The notes beneath the pieces are model-generated. The model was not told the origin of the DNA, did no database searches, and saw only the letters and a program-made list of their open reading frames with translations. Positions 34,996 through 43,680 of a stretch of DNA of 64,000 nucleotides are shown here, one piece after another; the first letter of the stretch is position 1, and every line of letters begins with the position of its first letter. The translations under genes were made by a program, and so were the position numbers. Origin of the DNA: Alcaligenaceae bacterium CGII-47 (GTDB lineage Bacteria > Pseudomonadota > Gammaproteobacteria > Burkholderiales > Burkholderiaceae_B); contig JAHTBO010000009.1 in the NCBI GenBank assembly GCA_019166125.1, positions 1 through 64,000 on the forward strand. The letters run 5' to 3'.

Positions 34996-36771
34996 GTGGC
35001 TGCTGTCAAAAAAAATCTCCCGCGCCGCCAGTTTGATGTGGTGGTCGTTGGCGCCGGCGGGGCCGGTATGCGTTGTTCCCTACAGTTGGCTCGCGCGGGC
35101 TTGTCTGTCGCCGTATTGTCCAAGGTCTTTCCCACGCGTTCCCATACCGTCGCCGCACAGGGTGGCGTAAGTGCTTCACTGGGCAACATGAGCGAGGACA
35201 AGTGGCTCTGGCATATGTACGATACCGTTAAGGGCTCGGACTGGCTAGGCGACCAGGACGCGATTGAGTTCATGGTGCGTGAAGCACCGAACGCCGTCTA
35301 CGAGCTCGAGCACTTCGGTATGCCGTTTGACCGTAATCCCAACGGCACGATTTATCAGCGGCCATTTGGTGGGCATACCGCGAATTTTGGTGAAAAATCC
35401 GTCCAGCGCGCCTGTGCTGCGGCTGACCGTACCGGTCACGCGATGCTGCATACGCTCTACCAGCGTAACGTCGAGGTGCGTACCCAGTTCTTTGTCGAAT
35501 GGATGGCGCTCGATCTGCTGCGCAATGACGCAGGGGATGTGTTGGGCGTGACCGCCATGGAAATGGAAACGGGTGAGATCTACGTGCTCGAGGCCAAGCA
35601 TACGGTGTTGGCGACTGGCGGGGCCGGTCGCATTTGGGCGGCGTCGACCAATGCCTATATCAATACAGGCGATGGCCTGGGCATGGCGGCGCGGGCCGGA
35701 ATTCCGCTACAAGACATGGAGTTCTGGCAGTTCCACCCCACCGGTGTGGCTGGGGCCGGTGTGCTGATTACCGAAGGGGTGCGTGGCGAAGGTGGCTTCC
35801 TGCTCAACAAGGACGGCGAGCGTTTCATGGAGCGCTACGCGCCTCACGATAAGGATCTGGCGCCGCGTGACTTTGTCTCGCGCTCTATGGACCAGGAAAT
35901 CAAAGAAGGTCGTGGTTGTGGGGATGGCAGCTATGTTGTCCTCAAGCTTGATCACCTGGGCGCTGAGACCATTATGAAGCGTCTGCCCTCGATTCGCGAA
36001 ATTGCCATGAAATTCGCCAATATCGATCCGATCAAGGACCCAATCCCCGTTGTGCCCACCATTCACTATCAGATGGGTGGAATTCCGGCCAACTATCATG
36101 GCCAGGTGATGACCCGCGCCAATGGTGAGGATAAGGTTGTTAACGGTTTGTACGCAATCGGCGAGTGCGCGGCCACGTCCGTGCACGGCGCCAATCGCTT
36201 GGGTACGAATTCATTGCTTGATCTGATTGTGTTCGGTCGGTCAGCCGGTAATTTCATCGTGGATCAGCACCCCGAACGTCAGCACGCGCACGAGCCGCTA
36301 CCCGAGACAGATATCGAGGCATCGCTGGACCGCGTGAATCGCTTCGAGACACGCACCTCAGGTCAAACGACCCACGAAGTATCGACTAAGATCCGTACTG
36401 CCATGCAAAGCCATTGTGGTGTGTTTCGTCAGCTCAAGGTGCTTCAGGAAGGCGAAAAAGCGATCAATAGTCTCATCCCGGAAGTCGACGATATCTATTT
36501 TGCCGATAAATCCAAGGTTTTCAACACCGCCCGCATCGAGGCTCTTGAGGTCGCCAACATGATCGAGGTGGCCCGTGCGACAACCAAGTCTGCCTCCCAC
36601 CGCCTCGAGAGCCGCGGCGCCCACGCGCTAGAGGACTACCCAGAGCGTGACGATGTCGACTGGCTTAAGCACACTTTGTGGTTCTCCGAGGATAGCCGCC
36701 TCGAGTACAAACCCGTGCGCATGAAGCCTCTCACTGTGGATACCATGCCGCCTAAGCCGCGCACCTTCTAA
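34996..36771 (+). CDS. sdhA: Succinate dehydrogenase flavoprotein subunit
   Basis: A 591-residue peripheral subunit that oxidises succinate to fumarate. The FAD Rossmann loop is VVVGAGGAGMRC, and the covalent-FAD histidine lies in PTRSHTVAAQGG. Active-site blocks are WQFHPTGVAGAGVLITEGVRGEGG and GANRLGTNSLLDLIVFG. The start codon is GTG at 34996, 3 bp after sdhD. SdhE, which helps attach FAD, is encoded downstream in the same cluster. Confidence 0.98.
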   Translation: MAAVKKNLPRRQFDVVVVGAGGAGMRCSLQLARAGLSVAVLSKVFPTRSHTVAAQGGVSASLGNMSEDKWLWHMYDTVKGSDWLGDQDAIEFMVREAPNAVYELEHFGMPFDRNPNGTIYQRPFGGHTANFGEKSVQRACAAADRTGHAMLHTLYQRNVEVRTQFFVEWMALDLLRNDAGDVLGVTAMEMETGEIYVLEAKHTVLATGGAGRIWAASTNAYINTGDGLGMAARAGIPLQDMEFWQFHPTGVAGAGVLITEGVRGEGGFLLNKDGERFMERYAPHDKDLAPRDFVSRSMDQEIKEGRGCGDGSYVVLKLDHLGAETIMKRLPSIREIAMKFANIDPIKDPIPVVPTIHYQMGGIPANYHGQVMTRANGEDKVVNGLYAIGECAATSVHGANRLGTNSLLDLIVFGRSAGNFIVDQHPERQHAHEPLPETDIEASLDRVNRFETRTSGQTTHEVSTKIRTAMQSHCGVFRQLKVLQEGEKAINSLIPEVDDIYFADKSKVFNTARIEALEVANMIEVARATTKSASHRLESRGAHALEDYPERDDVDWLKHTLWFSEDSRLEYKPVRMKPLTVDTMPPKPRTF

Positions 36772-36784
36772 GTAGGATATTGAA

Positions 36785-37501
36785 ATGAGCGAAAAACGTA
36801 TCGTTAAGTTTGAGATCTACCGCTACGACCCGGATAAGGACGAGCGTCCCTATATGCAAAAGCTCGATGTCGAGCTCCATCCTGAGGATCGGATGTTGCT
36901 TGACGCGATCTTGCGCATCAAAAACGAGGTAGACGATAGTCTGGCACTGCGTCGCTCGTGTCGCGAGGGGGTATGTGGCTCGGACGCCATGAATATCAAT
37001 GGCAAAAACGGCCTGGCGTGTACGACCAATATGCTCACGCTGTCCGAACCGATCGTGCTCAAACCCTTACCTGGTTTGCCCGTGGTGCGTGACCTGATCG
37101 TGGATATGACCTTCTTCTTTGACCAGTATCACTCGGTCAAACCCTATCTGATCAATGACACGCCACCCCCCGAGAAAGAACGCCTCCAGAGTCCCGAAGA
37201 ACGCGAAGAGCTCAATGGTCTGTACGAGTGCATCCTGTGCGGTTGCTGCTCGACCGCCTGCCCATCGTTCTGGTGGAACCCGGATAAGTTTGTTGGCCCG
37301 GCAGGCTTGCTCCAAGCCTATCGTTTCATTGCGGATTCACGCGACGAGGCGACCGCGCAGCGGCTGGATGACCTTGAGGATCCCTATCGCTTGTTCCGCT
37401 GCCACACGATCATGAACTGCACGGACGTCTGCCCTAAGGGGCTGAATCCGTCGGAAGCAATCGGCAAGATCAAGGAAATGCTGGTTCGTCGCACCGTTTG
37501 A
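36785..37501 (+). CDS. sdhB: Succinate dehydrogenase iron-sulfur subunit
   Basis: A 238-residue subunit carrying three clusters: [2Fe-2S] in SCREGVCGSDAMNINGKNGLAC, [4Fe-4S] in CILCGCCSTACP, and [3Fe-4S] in CHTIMNCTDVCPKGLNP. It links SdhA to the membrane subunits. The gene lies 13 bp after sdhA. Confidence 0.98.
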   Translation: MSEKRIVKFEIYRYDPDKDERPYMQKLDVELHPEDRMLLDAILRIKNEVDDSLALRRSCREGVCGSDAMNINGKNGLACTTNMLTLSEPIVLKPLPGLPVVRDLIVDMTFFFDQYHSVKPYLINDTPPPEKERLQSPEEREELNGLYECILCGCCSTACPSFWWNPDKFVGPAGLLQAYRFIADSRDEATAQRLDDLEDPYRLFRCHTIMNCTDVCPKGLNPSEAIGKIKEMLVRRTV

Positions 37502-37514
37502 GGATGCCATCACC

Positions 37515-37778
37515 ATGGCTGTAAAGTTGTCTGAGCTGGAACGCGCCCGCCTACGTTGGCGAGCGCGACGCGGTCTGCTGGAAAACGACCTGATCATCAC
37601 GCGTTTTCTGGATGCCTATGAATTGCAGCTATCAGATCAGGATGTTGCAGCCTTGACTCATTTGTTTGATATGGGTGATAACGAATTGCTGGATGTGTTG
37701 CTGGGCAGGACTGAGCTTCAGGGTGAGTACGACGACCCCGCGATCTATCAGTTGGTCGAGCGCATGAAGGCGCTGTAA
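37515..37778 (+). CDS. sdhE: FAD assembly factor SdhE
   Basis: An 87-residue protein with the RGxxE motif (ARRGLLENDLII, about 17-28) needed for covalent flavinylation of SdhA. The five-helix family pattern includes LSDQDVAALTHLFDMGDNELLDVLLGR. It lies between sdhB and gltA in the same transcription unit. Confidence 0.95.
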   Translation: MAVKLSELERARLRWRARRGLLENDLIITRFLDAYELQLSDQDVAALTHLFDMGDNELLDVLLGRTELQGEYDDPAIYQLVERMKAL

Positions 37779-37795
37779 CTTAAAGGAAAAATCAC

Positions 37796-39091
37796 ATGCA
37801 GTTATCCGATAAAAAGGCCACGCTATCGTTCTCCGACGGTAGCCCGGCAATCGATTTTCCCGTATACAAGGGAACGGTGGGTCCCGAGGTCATTGATATC
37901 CGTAAGCTCTACGGTCAATCCGGTATGTTTACCTACGATCCGGGTTTTATGGCGACCGCTTCATGCGAATCGGCTATCACCTATATTGATGGTGACAAAG
38001 GGCAATTGCTATATCGTGGCTACCCGATTGATCAGCTCGCGCATCATTGCGATTTTCTGACGATCAGTTACCTATTGTTGAATGGTGATCTGCCTAACGC
38101 CCAGCAAAAGCTGCAATTCGACGACCTGGTGACGCATCACACACTGGTGCACGAGCAGATGCATACCTTTTTGCAAGGCTTTCGGCGTGACGCACATCCC
38201 ATGGCGGTATTGACGGGTTTGGTCGGCGCACTGTCAGCCTTCTATCATGACTCGACCGATATCACCAATCCGCACCACCGTCATGTTTCAGCAATCCGTC
38301 TGATCGCCAAGATGCCAACGCTGGTGGCCATGGCCTATAAGCACTCCCTGGGTCAGCCCTTCATCTATCCGATGAATAATTTGTCCTATACCGGTAACTT
38401 CTTGCGCATGATGTTTGCAACACCGTGCGACGATTATGTTGTTAACGACGTCGTCGAGCGCGCGCTGGATCGTATCTTTATCCTGCACGCCGACCATGAA
38501 CAGAACGCATCGACCTCGACAGTGCGCATATGCGGCTCTTCGGGCACAAATCCGTTTGCCGCCATTGCCGCTGGGGTGGCTTGCCTGTGGGGGCCAGCGC
38601 ACGGTGGCGCCAATGAGGCTTGCCTGAATATGCTCGAACATATCCAGGCGAACGGCGGCATCGCCAAAGTCGGCGAATTTATGGAGCAAGTCAAGGACAA
38701 GAACTCGGGCGTGCGTCTGATGGGCTTTGGTCATCGGGTTTATAAAAACTATGACCCACGCGCCACGATGATGCAGGAAACCTGCAAGGAAGTCCTTGAC
38801 GCCTTAGGTCTGCATGATGATCCACTGTTCAAGCTCGCCATGGAAGTCGAGCGCATCGCCTTGGAGGATCCGTATTTTGTCGAGCGCAAGCTCTATCCAA
38901 ATGTGGATTTCTATTCGGGTATCGTGCAACGCGCGATTGGTATCCCGACGGCCTTATTCACGGCGATCTTTGCGCTGGCCCGCACGGTGGGTTGGATCGC
39001 GCAGTGGAACGAGATGCTCTCGGACCCCAATTACAAAATCGGTCGCCCTCGTCAGTTGTACACGGGTGAACCCCTGCGCAATGTAAAGTAG
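37796..39091 (+). CDS. gltA: Citrate synthase (type II, hexameric class)
   Basis: A 431-residue enzyme condensing acetyl-CoA and oxaloacetate. Catalytic regions: [31 protein letters not shown] and [16 protein letters not shown] (His, His, Asp sites). The N-terminal beta-domain and the length fit the NADH-regulated Gram-negative type. It follows sdhE by 17 bp and is followed by a terminator. Confidence 0.97.
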   Translation: MQLSDKKATLSFSDGSPAIDFPVYKGTVGPEVIDIRKLYGQSGMFTYDPGFMATASCESAITYIDGDKGQLLYRGYPIDQLAHHCDFLTISYLLLNGDLPNAQQKLQFDDLVTHHTLVHEQMHTFLQGFRRDAHPMAVLTGLVGALSAFYHDSTDITNPHHRHVSAIRLIAKMPTLVAMAYKHSLGQPFIYPMNNLSYTGNFLRMMFATPCDDYVVNDVVERALDRIFILHADHEQNASTSTVRICGSSGTNPFAAIAAGVACLWGPAHGGANEACLNMLEHIQANGGIAKVGEFMEQVKDKNSGVRLMGFGHRVYKNYDPRATMMQETCKEVLDALGLHDDPLFKLAMEVERIALEDPYFVERKLYPNVDFYSGIVQRAIGIPTALFTAIFALARTVGWIAQWNEMLSDPNYKIGRPRQLYTGEPLRNVK

Positions 39092-39116
39092 TCCCAGCGC
39101 TGCAGTGACACGAACG

Positions 39117-39139
39117 GGCGGACCGCTGGGTCCGCCTTT
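39117..39139 (+). terminator. Terminator after gltA
   Basis: GGCGGACC (39117-39124), loop GCTG, GGTCCGCC (39129-39136), then TTT. On the other strand it could serve the convergent aminotransferase gene. Confidence 0.82.
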
Positions 39140-39151
39140 ATCCAGGACAAA

Positions 39152-40279
39152 CTACACGATTTGATCCAAAGCCTTCTCCAGGCTCGCGACCGTCCGGTCA
39201 ATATTGTGTAGCTTCTCCAGACCAAACAACCCAATCCGAAATGTCTTGAAATCGCTCGGCTCGTCGCATTGCAGGGGGACGCCTGCGGCGGCTTGCAGGC
39301 CAGCGGCGGCAAATTTCTTGGCGGAATGAATGCCATCATCATCGGTATAGCTGACCACCACACCCGGCGCCTCGAAGCCAGGCGCTGCGACGCTCTTGAA
39401 GCCTTTTCGGGCCAAGAGCGCACGCACCTTGTCACCGAGCTCCTGCTGCTCGGCGCGGACTTTGTCAAAGCCATAGGCCTGGGTCTCGGCCATGACTTGA
39501 CGCAGTGTTGTCAGCGCATCCGTGGGCATCGTGGCATGGTAGGCGTGGCCACCATGCTCGTAGGCCTCCATGATCTGCAACCACTTGCGTAGGTCGCAGG
39601 CAAAACTCGTGCTGGTAGTGGTCTCGATCCGTTCACGGGCCAAGGCGCTAAGCATCACCAGAGCACAACAAGCCGGACCGCTCCAGCCTTTTTGTGGGGC
39701 GCTGATCAGGATATCCACGCCGATTGCCTGCATATCGACCCAGAGGGTCCCAGAGGCGATGCAATCCAGTACAAAAAGGCCACCGACCGCATGGACGGCA
39801 TCAGCGACTTGGCGCATATAGTCATCAGGCAGCCTGATGCCCGATGCGGTTTCGACGTGAGGTGCAAAGACCACAGCAGGCTTATCCGCTTTGATGGCAG
39901 CGATGACCTCTTGGATGGGGGCAGGCGCAAAGGCCGCCTGCGTACCGTTCGCGATCTGCCGCGCCTTAAGTACCGTCGTCGCGGATGGAATGCTGCCCAT
40001 GTCGAAAATTTGGCTCCAGCGGTAGCTGAACCAGCCATTGCGAATGACCAGGCAAGGCTGATCAGTCGCAAATTGTCGGGCCACGGCCTCCATGCCAAAC
40101 GTCCCGCTGCCAGGCACAACGATGGCAGAATGCGCGTTATAGACAGCCTTCAAAGTCTTGGAAATATCCCGCATGACGTTCTGGAATGACTGCGACATGT
40201 GGTTCACTGCGCGGTCTGAATAGACGACGGAGTATTCCAATAGACCCTTGGGGTCGATGGTGGGCAATAGGCTAGGCAC
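39152..40279 (-). CDS. Class V PLP-dependent aminotransferase (alanine-glyoxylate / serine-pyruvate type)
   Basis: A 375-residue enzyme. The PLP lysine lies in SAPQKGWSGPACCALV (about 197). The cofactor-binding aspartate is in FVLDCIASGTLW, and PGSGTFGMEAVARQF forms the phosphate-side loop. The family includes alanine-glyoxylate and serine-pyruvate aminotransferases; the amino donor cannot be fixed from sequence. It is convergent with gltA across the terminator. A 20-bp perfect palindrome lies about 150 bp upstream. Confidence 0.87.
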   Translation of the reverse strand: MPSLLPTIDPKGLLEYSVVYSDRAVNHMSQSFQNVMRDISKTLKAVYNAHSAIVVPGSGTFGMEAVARQFATDQPCLVIRNGWFSYRWSQIFDMGSIPSATTVLKARQIANGTQAAFAPAPIQEVIAAIKADKPAVVFAPHVETASGIRLPDDYMRQVADAVHAVGGLFVLDCIASGTLWVDMQAIGVDILISAPQKGWSGPACCALVMLSALARERIETTTSTSFACDLRKWLQIMEAYEHGGHAYHATMPTDALTTLRQVMAETQAYGFDKVRAEQQELGDKVRALLARKGFKSVAAPGFEAPGVVVSYTDDDGIHSAKKFAAAGLQAAAGVPLQCDEPSDFKTFRIGLFGLEKLHNIDRTVASLEKALDQIV

Positions 40280-40426
40280 GTGTGTCTCCAGTGAGTGGAT
40301 TGATGAGACGATTCTAGATCATTGTCCTCGAACCTGTTGTGATCTTATGGTTTAGCCGTGCTAGGTAGTGAGCAGGCTGTCCCGGAGATCGTCGTTGTAA
40401 TAGGGTTGGTTGGTGTGGCATTTCAC

Positions 40427-40446
40427 ACGTAGTATATATACTACGT
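40427..40446. repeat. 20-bp perfect palindrome, possible operator
   Basis: ACGTAGTATATATACTACGT is identical to its reverse complement. It lies between the AbiEii remnant and the aminotransferase start. Such an AT-centred palindrome may be a regulator-binding site for the aminotransferase gene or the former toxin locus. Confidence 0.6.
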
Positions 40447-40960
40447 AGCATGAGAATAATATGGCGCTTCCACGTATCCAAATTGCCAAGGCAGATATTT
40501 TCGGCAGCCTTGCCTCGCCCTTTTGATGATGGGGCCATATTCCGGCATCTGCTGACACATAGCGCGGCGCTTTTCACAGACAATCATCTCTGGCGAATAG
40601 ACGTGGATGGCATAGCCATCGAGTTCCATGCTTTGTTTATGCTGGGTGTACTCATATCGACTGACATCAATTAAAAATTTCTTGCCTTGGCCGAGATTTA
40701 AAGCATGCTTTCGCAGCTTATCGAGATCGACTTCATATGCGTTGAAAAGAGCCGTGTCAATCAGCTTGAATTCGAAGCCATAGCCGCCCCAAAATGTAGC
40801 CCTGAGCACGGAAGGCCTTTTTCAGAGCAGCAGCGACGCGACGTTGTAACTCGTTTGCCCCGCCAGGGAAATCCTGCACCATAGAAAAGTCGATATCAAC
40901 CGATGCGCGGGTAGTGATCTGGTAAATCAGATCGATAGATAAATTAGGGTCTACAGCCAC
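40441..40960 (-). pseudogene. AbiEii/AbiGii-type nucleotidyltransferase toxin gene, broken by an internal out-of-frame deletion
   Basis: The N-terminal piece (IDLIYQITTRASVDIDFSMV to LKKAFRAQGY, ending near 40796) and the C-terminal piece (TFWGGYGFEFKLIDTALF to EMIVCEKRRAMCQQMPEYGPIIKR) belong to one DUF1814/AbiEii-like nucleotidyltransferase family but lie in different frames. Residues expected between GY and TFWGGY are missing, so a short deletion of perhaps 20-30 codons caused the shift. The C-terminal RARDFVDI-type block is also absent. GTG 40960 (after GGAG) is the likely former start; the frame is open to 41011. No antitoxin gene is adjacent. Confidence 0.75.
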
Positions 40961-40988
40961 AGTAGAGTGAGCTCCGTGACAAATCTGA

Positions 40989-41049
40989 CGATACCCCGCG
41001 CTGTGGGGCAAGCTGGTGTGAGCTTTCTGCCGCTTGCGGCAGGGTATCG
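40989..41049. other. Cloverleaf-like inverted-repeat element
   Basis: An outer stem CGATACC (40989-40995) / GGTATCG (41043-41049) encloses three consecutive hairpins. These are CCCC-n7-GGGG (40994-41008, competing for two bases with the outer stem), AAGCT-GGTGTG-AGCTT (41010-41025), and CTGCCGC-TT-GCGGCAG (41027-41042), which stacks directly on the outer stem. It is not a tRNA: it has no T-loop and no conserved tRNA bases. It lies between the maeB stop and the start of the AbiEii remnant. Confidence 0.6.
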
Positions 41050-41090
41050 GTCGTGGTGAGCTTAACTAAATCAATACTGGGTGGCTTGGT

Positions 41091-43388
41091 TTATGTTTTG
41101 CGTTCACCCGCCTCCTGCTGTGCATCCACCACCGCCAAGGCGGTCATATTTATGATGCGGCGTACCGTTGAGCTTGTCGTGAGAATATGCACCGGGCGTG
41201 CGGCACCCAATAGCACCGGACCCATCGCCACGCCGTTGCTGCCGGTCATCTTGAGCATGTTATAGGTGATATTGCCCGTATCCAGGTTCGGCGTGATCAG
41301 CAGGTTGGCGGGACCCTTGAGGGTCGAGTCGGGGTAGGCCTTGAGGCGGATGGTCTCGGACAAGGCTGAATCTGCATGCATTTCGCCATCGACTTCGAGC
41401 TCTGGTGCGCGTTGGGCAATAAGCTGTCGGGCTTGGGCCATTTTCTGTGACGAGGCCGTGACGCGGCTGCCGAAGTTTGAGTGTGAGAGCAGAGCGATCT
41501 TAGGGATGACACCAAAACGGCGCACTTCGGCAGCCGCCTGGATCGTCATGTCGGCGATCTGCTCGGCAGTGGGATCCTCGTTGACGTGCGTGTCGCAGAC
41601 AAACAGTGTCTGGGTGGGCAGCATCAGGACATTCATTGCCGCGTAGGTCTGCACACCCGGCTTTAAGCCGATCACCTCATTGATATATTTGAGCTGATTG
41701 TCAAAGCCGCTTGCTATACCGCAGATCATCGCGTCGGCATCGCCGCGTTGCAACAGCATGACGCCGATCAGGGAGTTGTGCTTGCGCACCATGGCCTTGG
41801 CAATGTCTGGGGTAACACCCATGCGCCCACGCAGCTTGTAGTACGCCTGCCAGGTTTCATTAAAGCGTGTGTCATCTTCGGGGTTGACGATGTTGATATT
41901 CTGGTCCGGTATCAGACTTAAACCAAACTTCTTGATGCGCATCTCGATCACAGCGGGGCGACCGACCAGGATGGGAAGTGCGATTTTTTCATCAATCACA
42001 GTCTGTGCGGCGCGCAAGACGCGTTCGTCCTCGCCGTCTGCGTAAATGACACGCTTGGGCGACTCCTTGGCCTGTTTGTATAGCGGGCGCATCAACTGCC
42101 CAGAGTGATAGACAAAGCTCATCAGGGATTGCTGATAGGCATCCAGATCCTCGATGGGACGAGCGGCAACGCCGGAGGCAGCTGCAGCGGCGGCGATAGC
42201 TGGCGCGATCTTGGCGATCAGACGTGGATCGAAGGGCTTGGGGATAATGTATTCCGGGCCGAAGGATAGGTCCTGATCCGCATACGCACTCGCCATCTCG
42301 GCGCTCTGTTCGGCTTGGGCCAGATCAGCAATAGCCTTGACGCAAGCGAGCTTCATGGCTTCGTTGATGACCGTCGCACCGCAATCCATCGCACCCCGAA
42401 ATATAAAGGGGAAGCACAAGACGTTGTTCACCTGGTTCGGATAGTCCGAGCGGCCGGTGGCGATCACACAATCGGGGCGTGTCTGCCGAGCGAGCTCGGG
42501 GCTGATCTCGGGGTCGGGATTGGCGAGCGCCAGGATGAGGGGACGCGGCCCCATGGTCATGAGCATATCGGCGGTTAATACGCCGGGCGCAGAACATCCT
42601 AAAAAGACATCTGCGTCGTGGCAGACATCGGCCAGCGTCCGGGCTGGTGTGTCCTGGGCGTAGCGCGCCTTGTTCGGTTCCATATTGGCGTCGCGATCCT
42701 TCCAGATAACACCGCGTGAATCTACAACGTATATATTTGCCGGGTTCAGGCCAAGATGCACCAACAAGTCCAGGCAGGCGATTGCTGCAGCGCCCGCACC
42801 AGAGCACACCAGTTTGACCTTGTTGATTTGCTTGCCAACGACCTTAAGCCCATTGAGTATGGCAGCAGATGAAATAATTGCAGTGCCATGTTGATCATCA
42901 TGAAAAACCGGGATCTTCATGCGTTCACGCAGTTTTTTCTCGATATAAAAGCATTCGGGTGCTTTGATGTCCTCGAGGTTGACGCCGCCCAGTGTCGGCT
43001 CGAGCGCGGCGATGATGTCGACCAACTTATCGGGATCAGTCTCGGCCAGTTCAATATCAAACACATCAATGCCGGCAAATTTCTTAAACAGGCAGCCTTT
43101 GCCCTCCATCACCGGCTTGGCTGCGAGCGGACCAATATTGCCCAGGCCCAGCACGGCCGTACCGTTCGTGATTACACCCACGAGATTGGCGCGTGAGGTA
43201 TAGCGAGCGGCAGCATGCTCGCCTTCGGCGTGGATGGCCATGCAGGCCACAGCAACGCCGGGCGAGTAGGCGAGCGATAGGTCGTCCTGATTGGCCAACG
43301 GCTTGGTGGGCACGACAGAAATTTTTCCGGGACTTGGGTATTGGTGGTAATCCAGTGCCATCTTGGCGCGCTCGTCGGTCAGATCCAT
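41091..43388 (-). CDS. maeB: NADP-dependent malic enzyme with C-terminal phosphotransacetylase-like domain
   Basis: A 765-residue MaeB-type enzyme that decarboxylates malate to pyruvate with NADP+. The N-terminal malic domain has [14 protein letters not shown]. The cofactor loop is [17 protein letters not shown] (about 192-208), with [15 protein letters not shown] beyond. From about residue 430 the protein carries the phosphate acetyl/butyryl-transferase-like domain, usually regulatory rather than catalytic in MaeB. AGGAG precedes ATG 43388. It is divergent from odhA. Confidence 0.96.
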   Translation of the reverse strand: MDLTDERAKMALDYHQYPSPGKISVVPTKPLANQDDLSLAYSPGVAVACMAIHAEGEHAAARYTSRANLVGVITNGTAVLGLGNIGPLAAKPVMEGKGCLFKKFAGIDVFDIELAETDPDKLVDIIAALEPTLGGVNLEDIKAPECFYIEKKLRERMKIPVFHDDQHGTAIISSAAILNGLKVVGKQINKVKLVCSGAGAAAIACLDLLVHLGLNPANIYVVDSRGVIWKDRDANMEPNKARYAQDTPARTLADVCHDADVFLGCSAPGVLTADMLMTMGPRPLILALANPDPEISPELARQTRPDCVIATGRSDYPNQVNNVLCFPFIFRGAMDCGATVINEAMKLACVKAIADLAQAEQSAEMASAYADQDLSFGPEYIIPKPFDPRLIAKIAPAIAAAAAASGVAARPIEDLDAYQQSLMSFVYHSGQLMRPLYKQAKESPKRVIYADGEDERVLRAAQTVIDEKIALPILVGRPAVIEMRIKKFGLSLIPDQNINIVNPEDDTRFNETWQAYYKLRGRMGVTPDIAKAMVRKHNSLIGVMLLQRGDADAMICGIASGFDNQLKYINEVIGLKPGVQTYAAMNVLMLPTQTLFVCDTHVNEDPTAEQIADMTIQAAAEVRRFGVIPKIALLSHSNFGSRVTASSQKMAQARQLIAQRAPELEVDGEMHADSALSETIRLKAYPDSTLKGPANLLITPNLDTGNITYNMLKMTGSNGVAMGPVLLGAARPVHILTTSSTVRRIINMTALAVVDAQQEAGERKT

Positions 43389-43518
43389 GTGTGCTCCTGC
43401 TTAGGTGTGTCGGTGAAAAAAACGGGTTTATAACTGAATTTTCCACCAAAAATGACTTGAGTGTTTGTTAATGCCAACGCCGGGTGTCCTGAACGTGGTG
43501 ATTCGGGTCTGTTAGTGT

Positions 43519-43545
43519 ATCCCCCTCGATGTTCGAGGGTATACT
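43519..43545 (+). promoter_or_regulatory. Stem-loop with -10-like TATACT in the odhA-maeB intergenic region
   Basis: CCCTCGA (43523-43529), loop TGT, TCGAGGG (43533-43539), followed at once by TATACT (43540-43545). A consensus -35 at 17 bp is absent, so if this is the odhA promoter it may depend on an activator bound at the dyad. The remainder of the 292-bp gap shows nothing else I can support. Confidence 0.35.
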
Positions 43546-43680
43546 TAATAGTTAATACGGCTTATCAAGGCGTCGTACGTTGCCTTCTGCCCCGCTATCC
43601 GCTATTCGGTCTGGCCGTGTCGCGGAAGGTCTTTTCATCCTGCATCAATCGAGTGAAGCACTCGTATAGGTGAAGCATAC

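Noticed and set aside
37796-39091. gltA as a second methylcitrate synthase
   Set aside because: Length, N-terminal domain and [14 protein letters not shown] motif fit true type II citrate synthase; prpC is separate and sits in the prp operon.
40989-41049. A tRNA or tRNA-like gene
   Set aside because: It has a 7-bp closing stem and three arms but lacks a T-loop, a proper anticodon loop of 7 nt and conserved tRNA bases on either strand.
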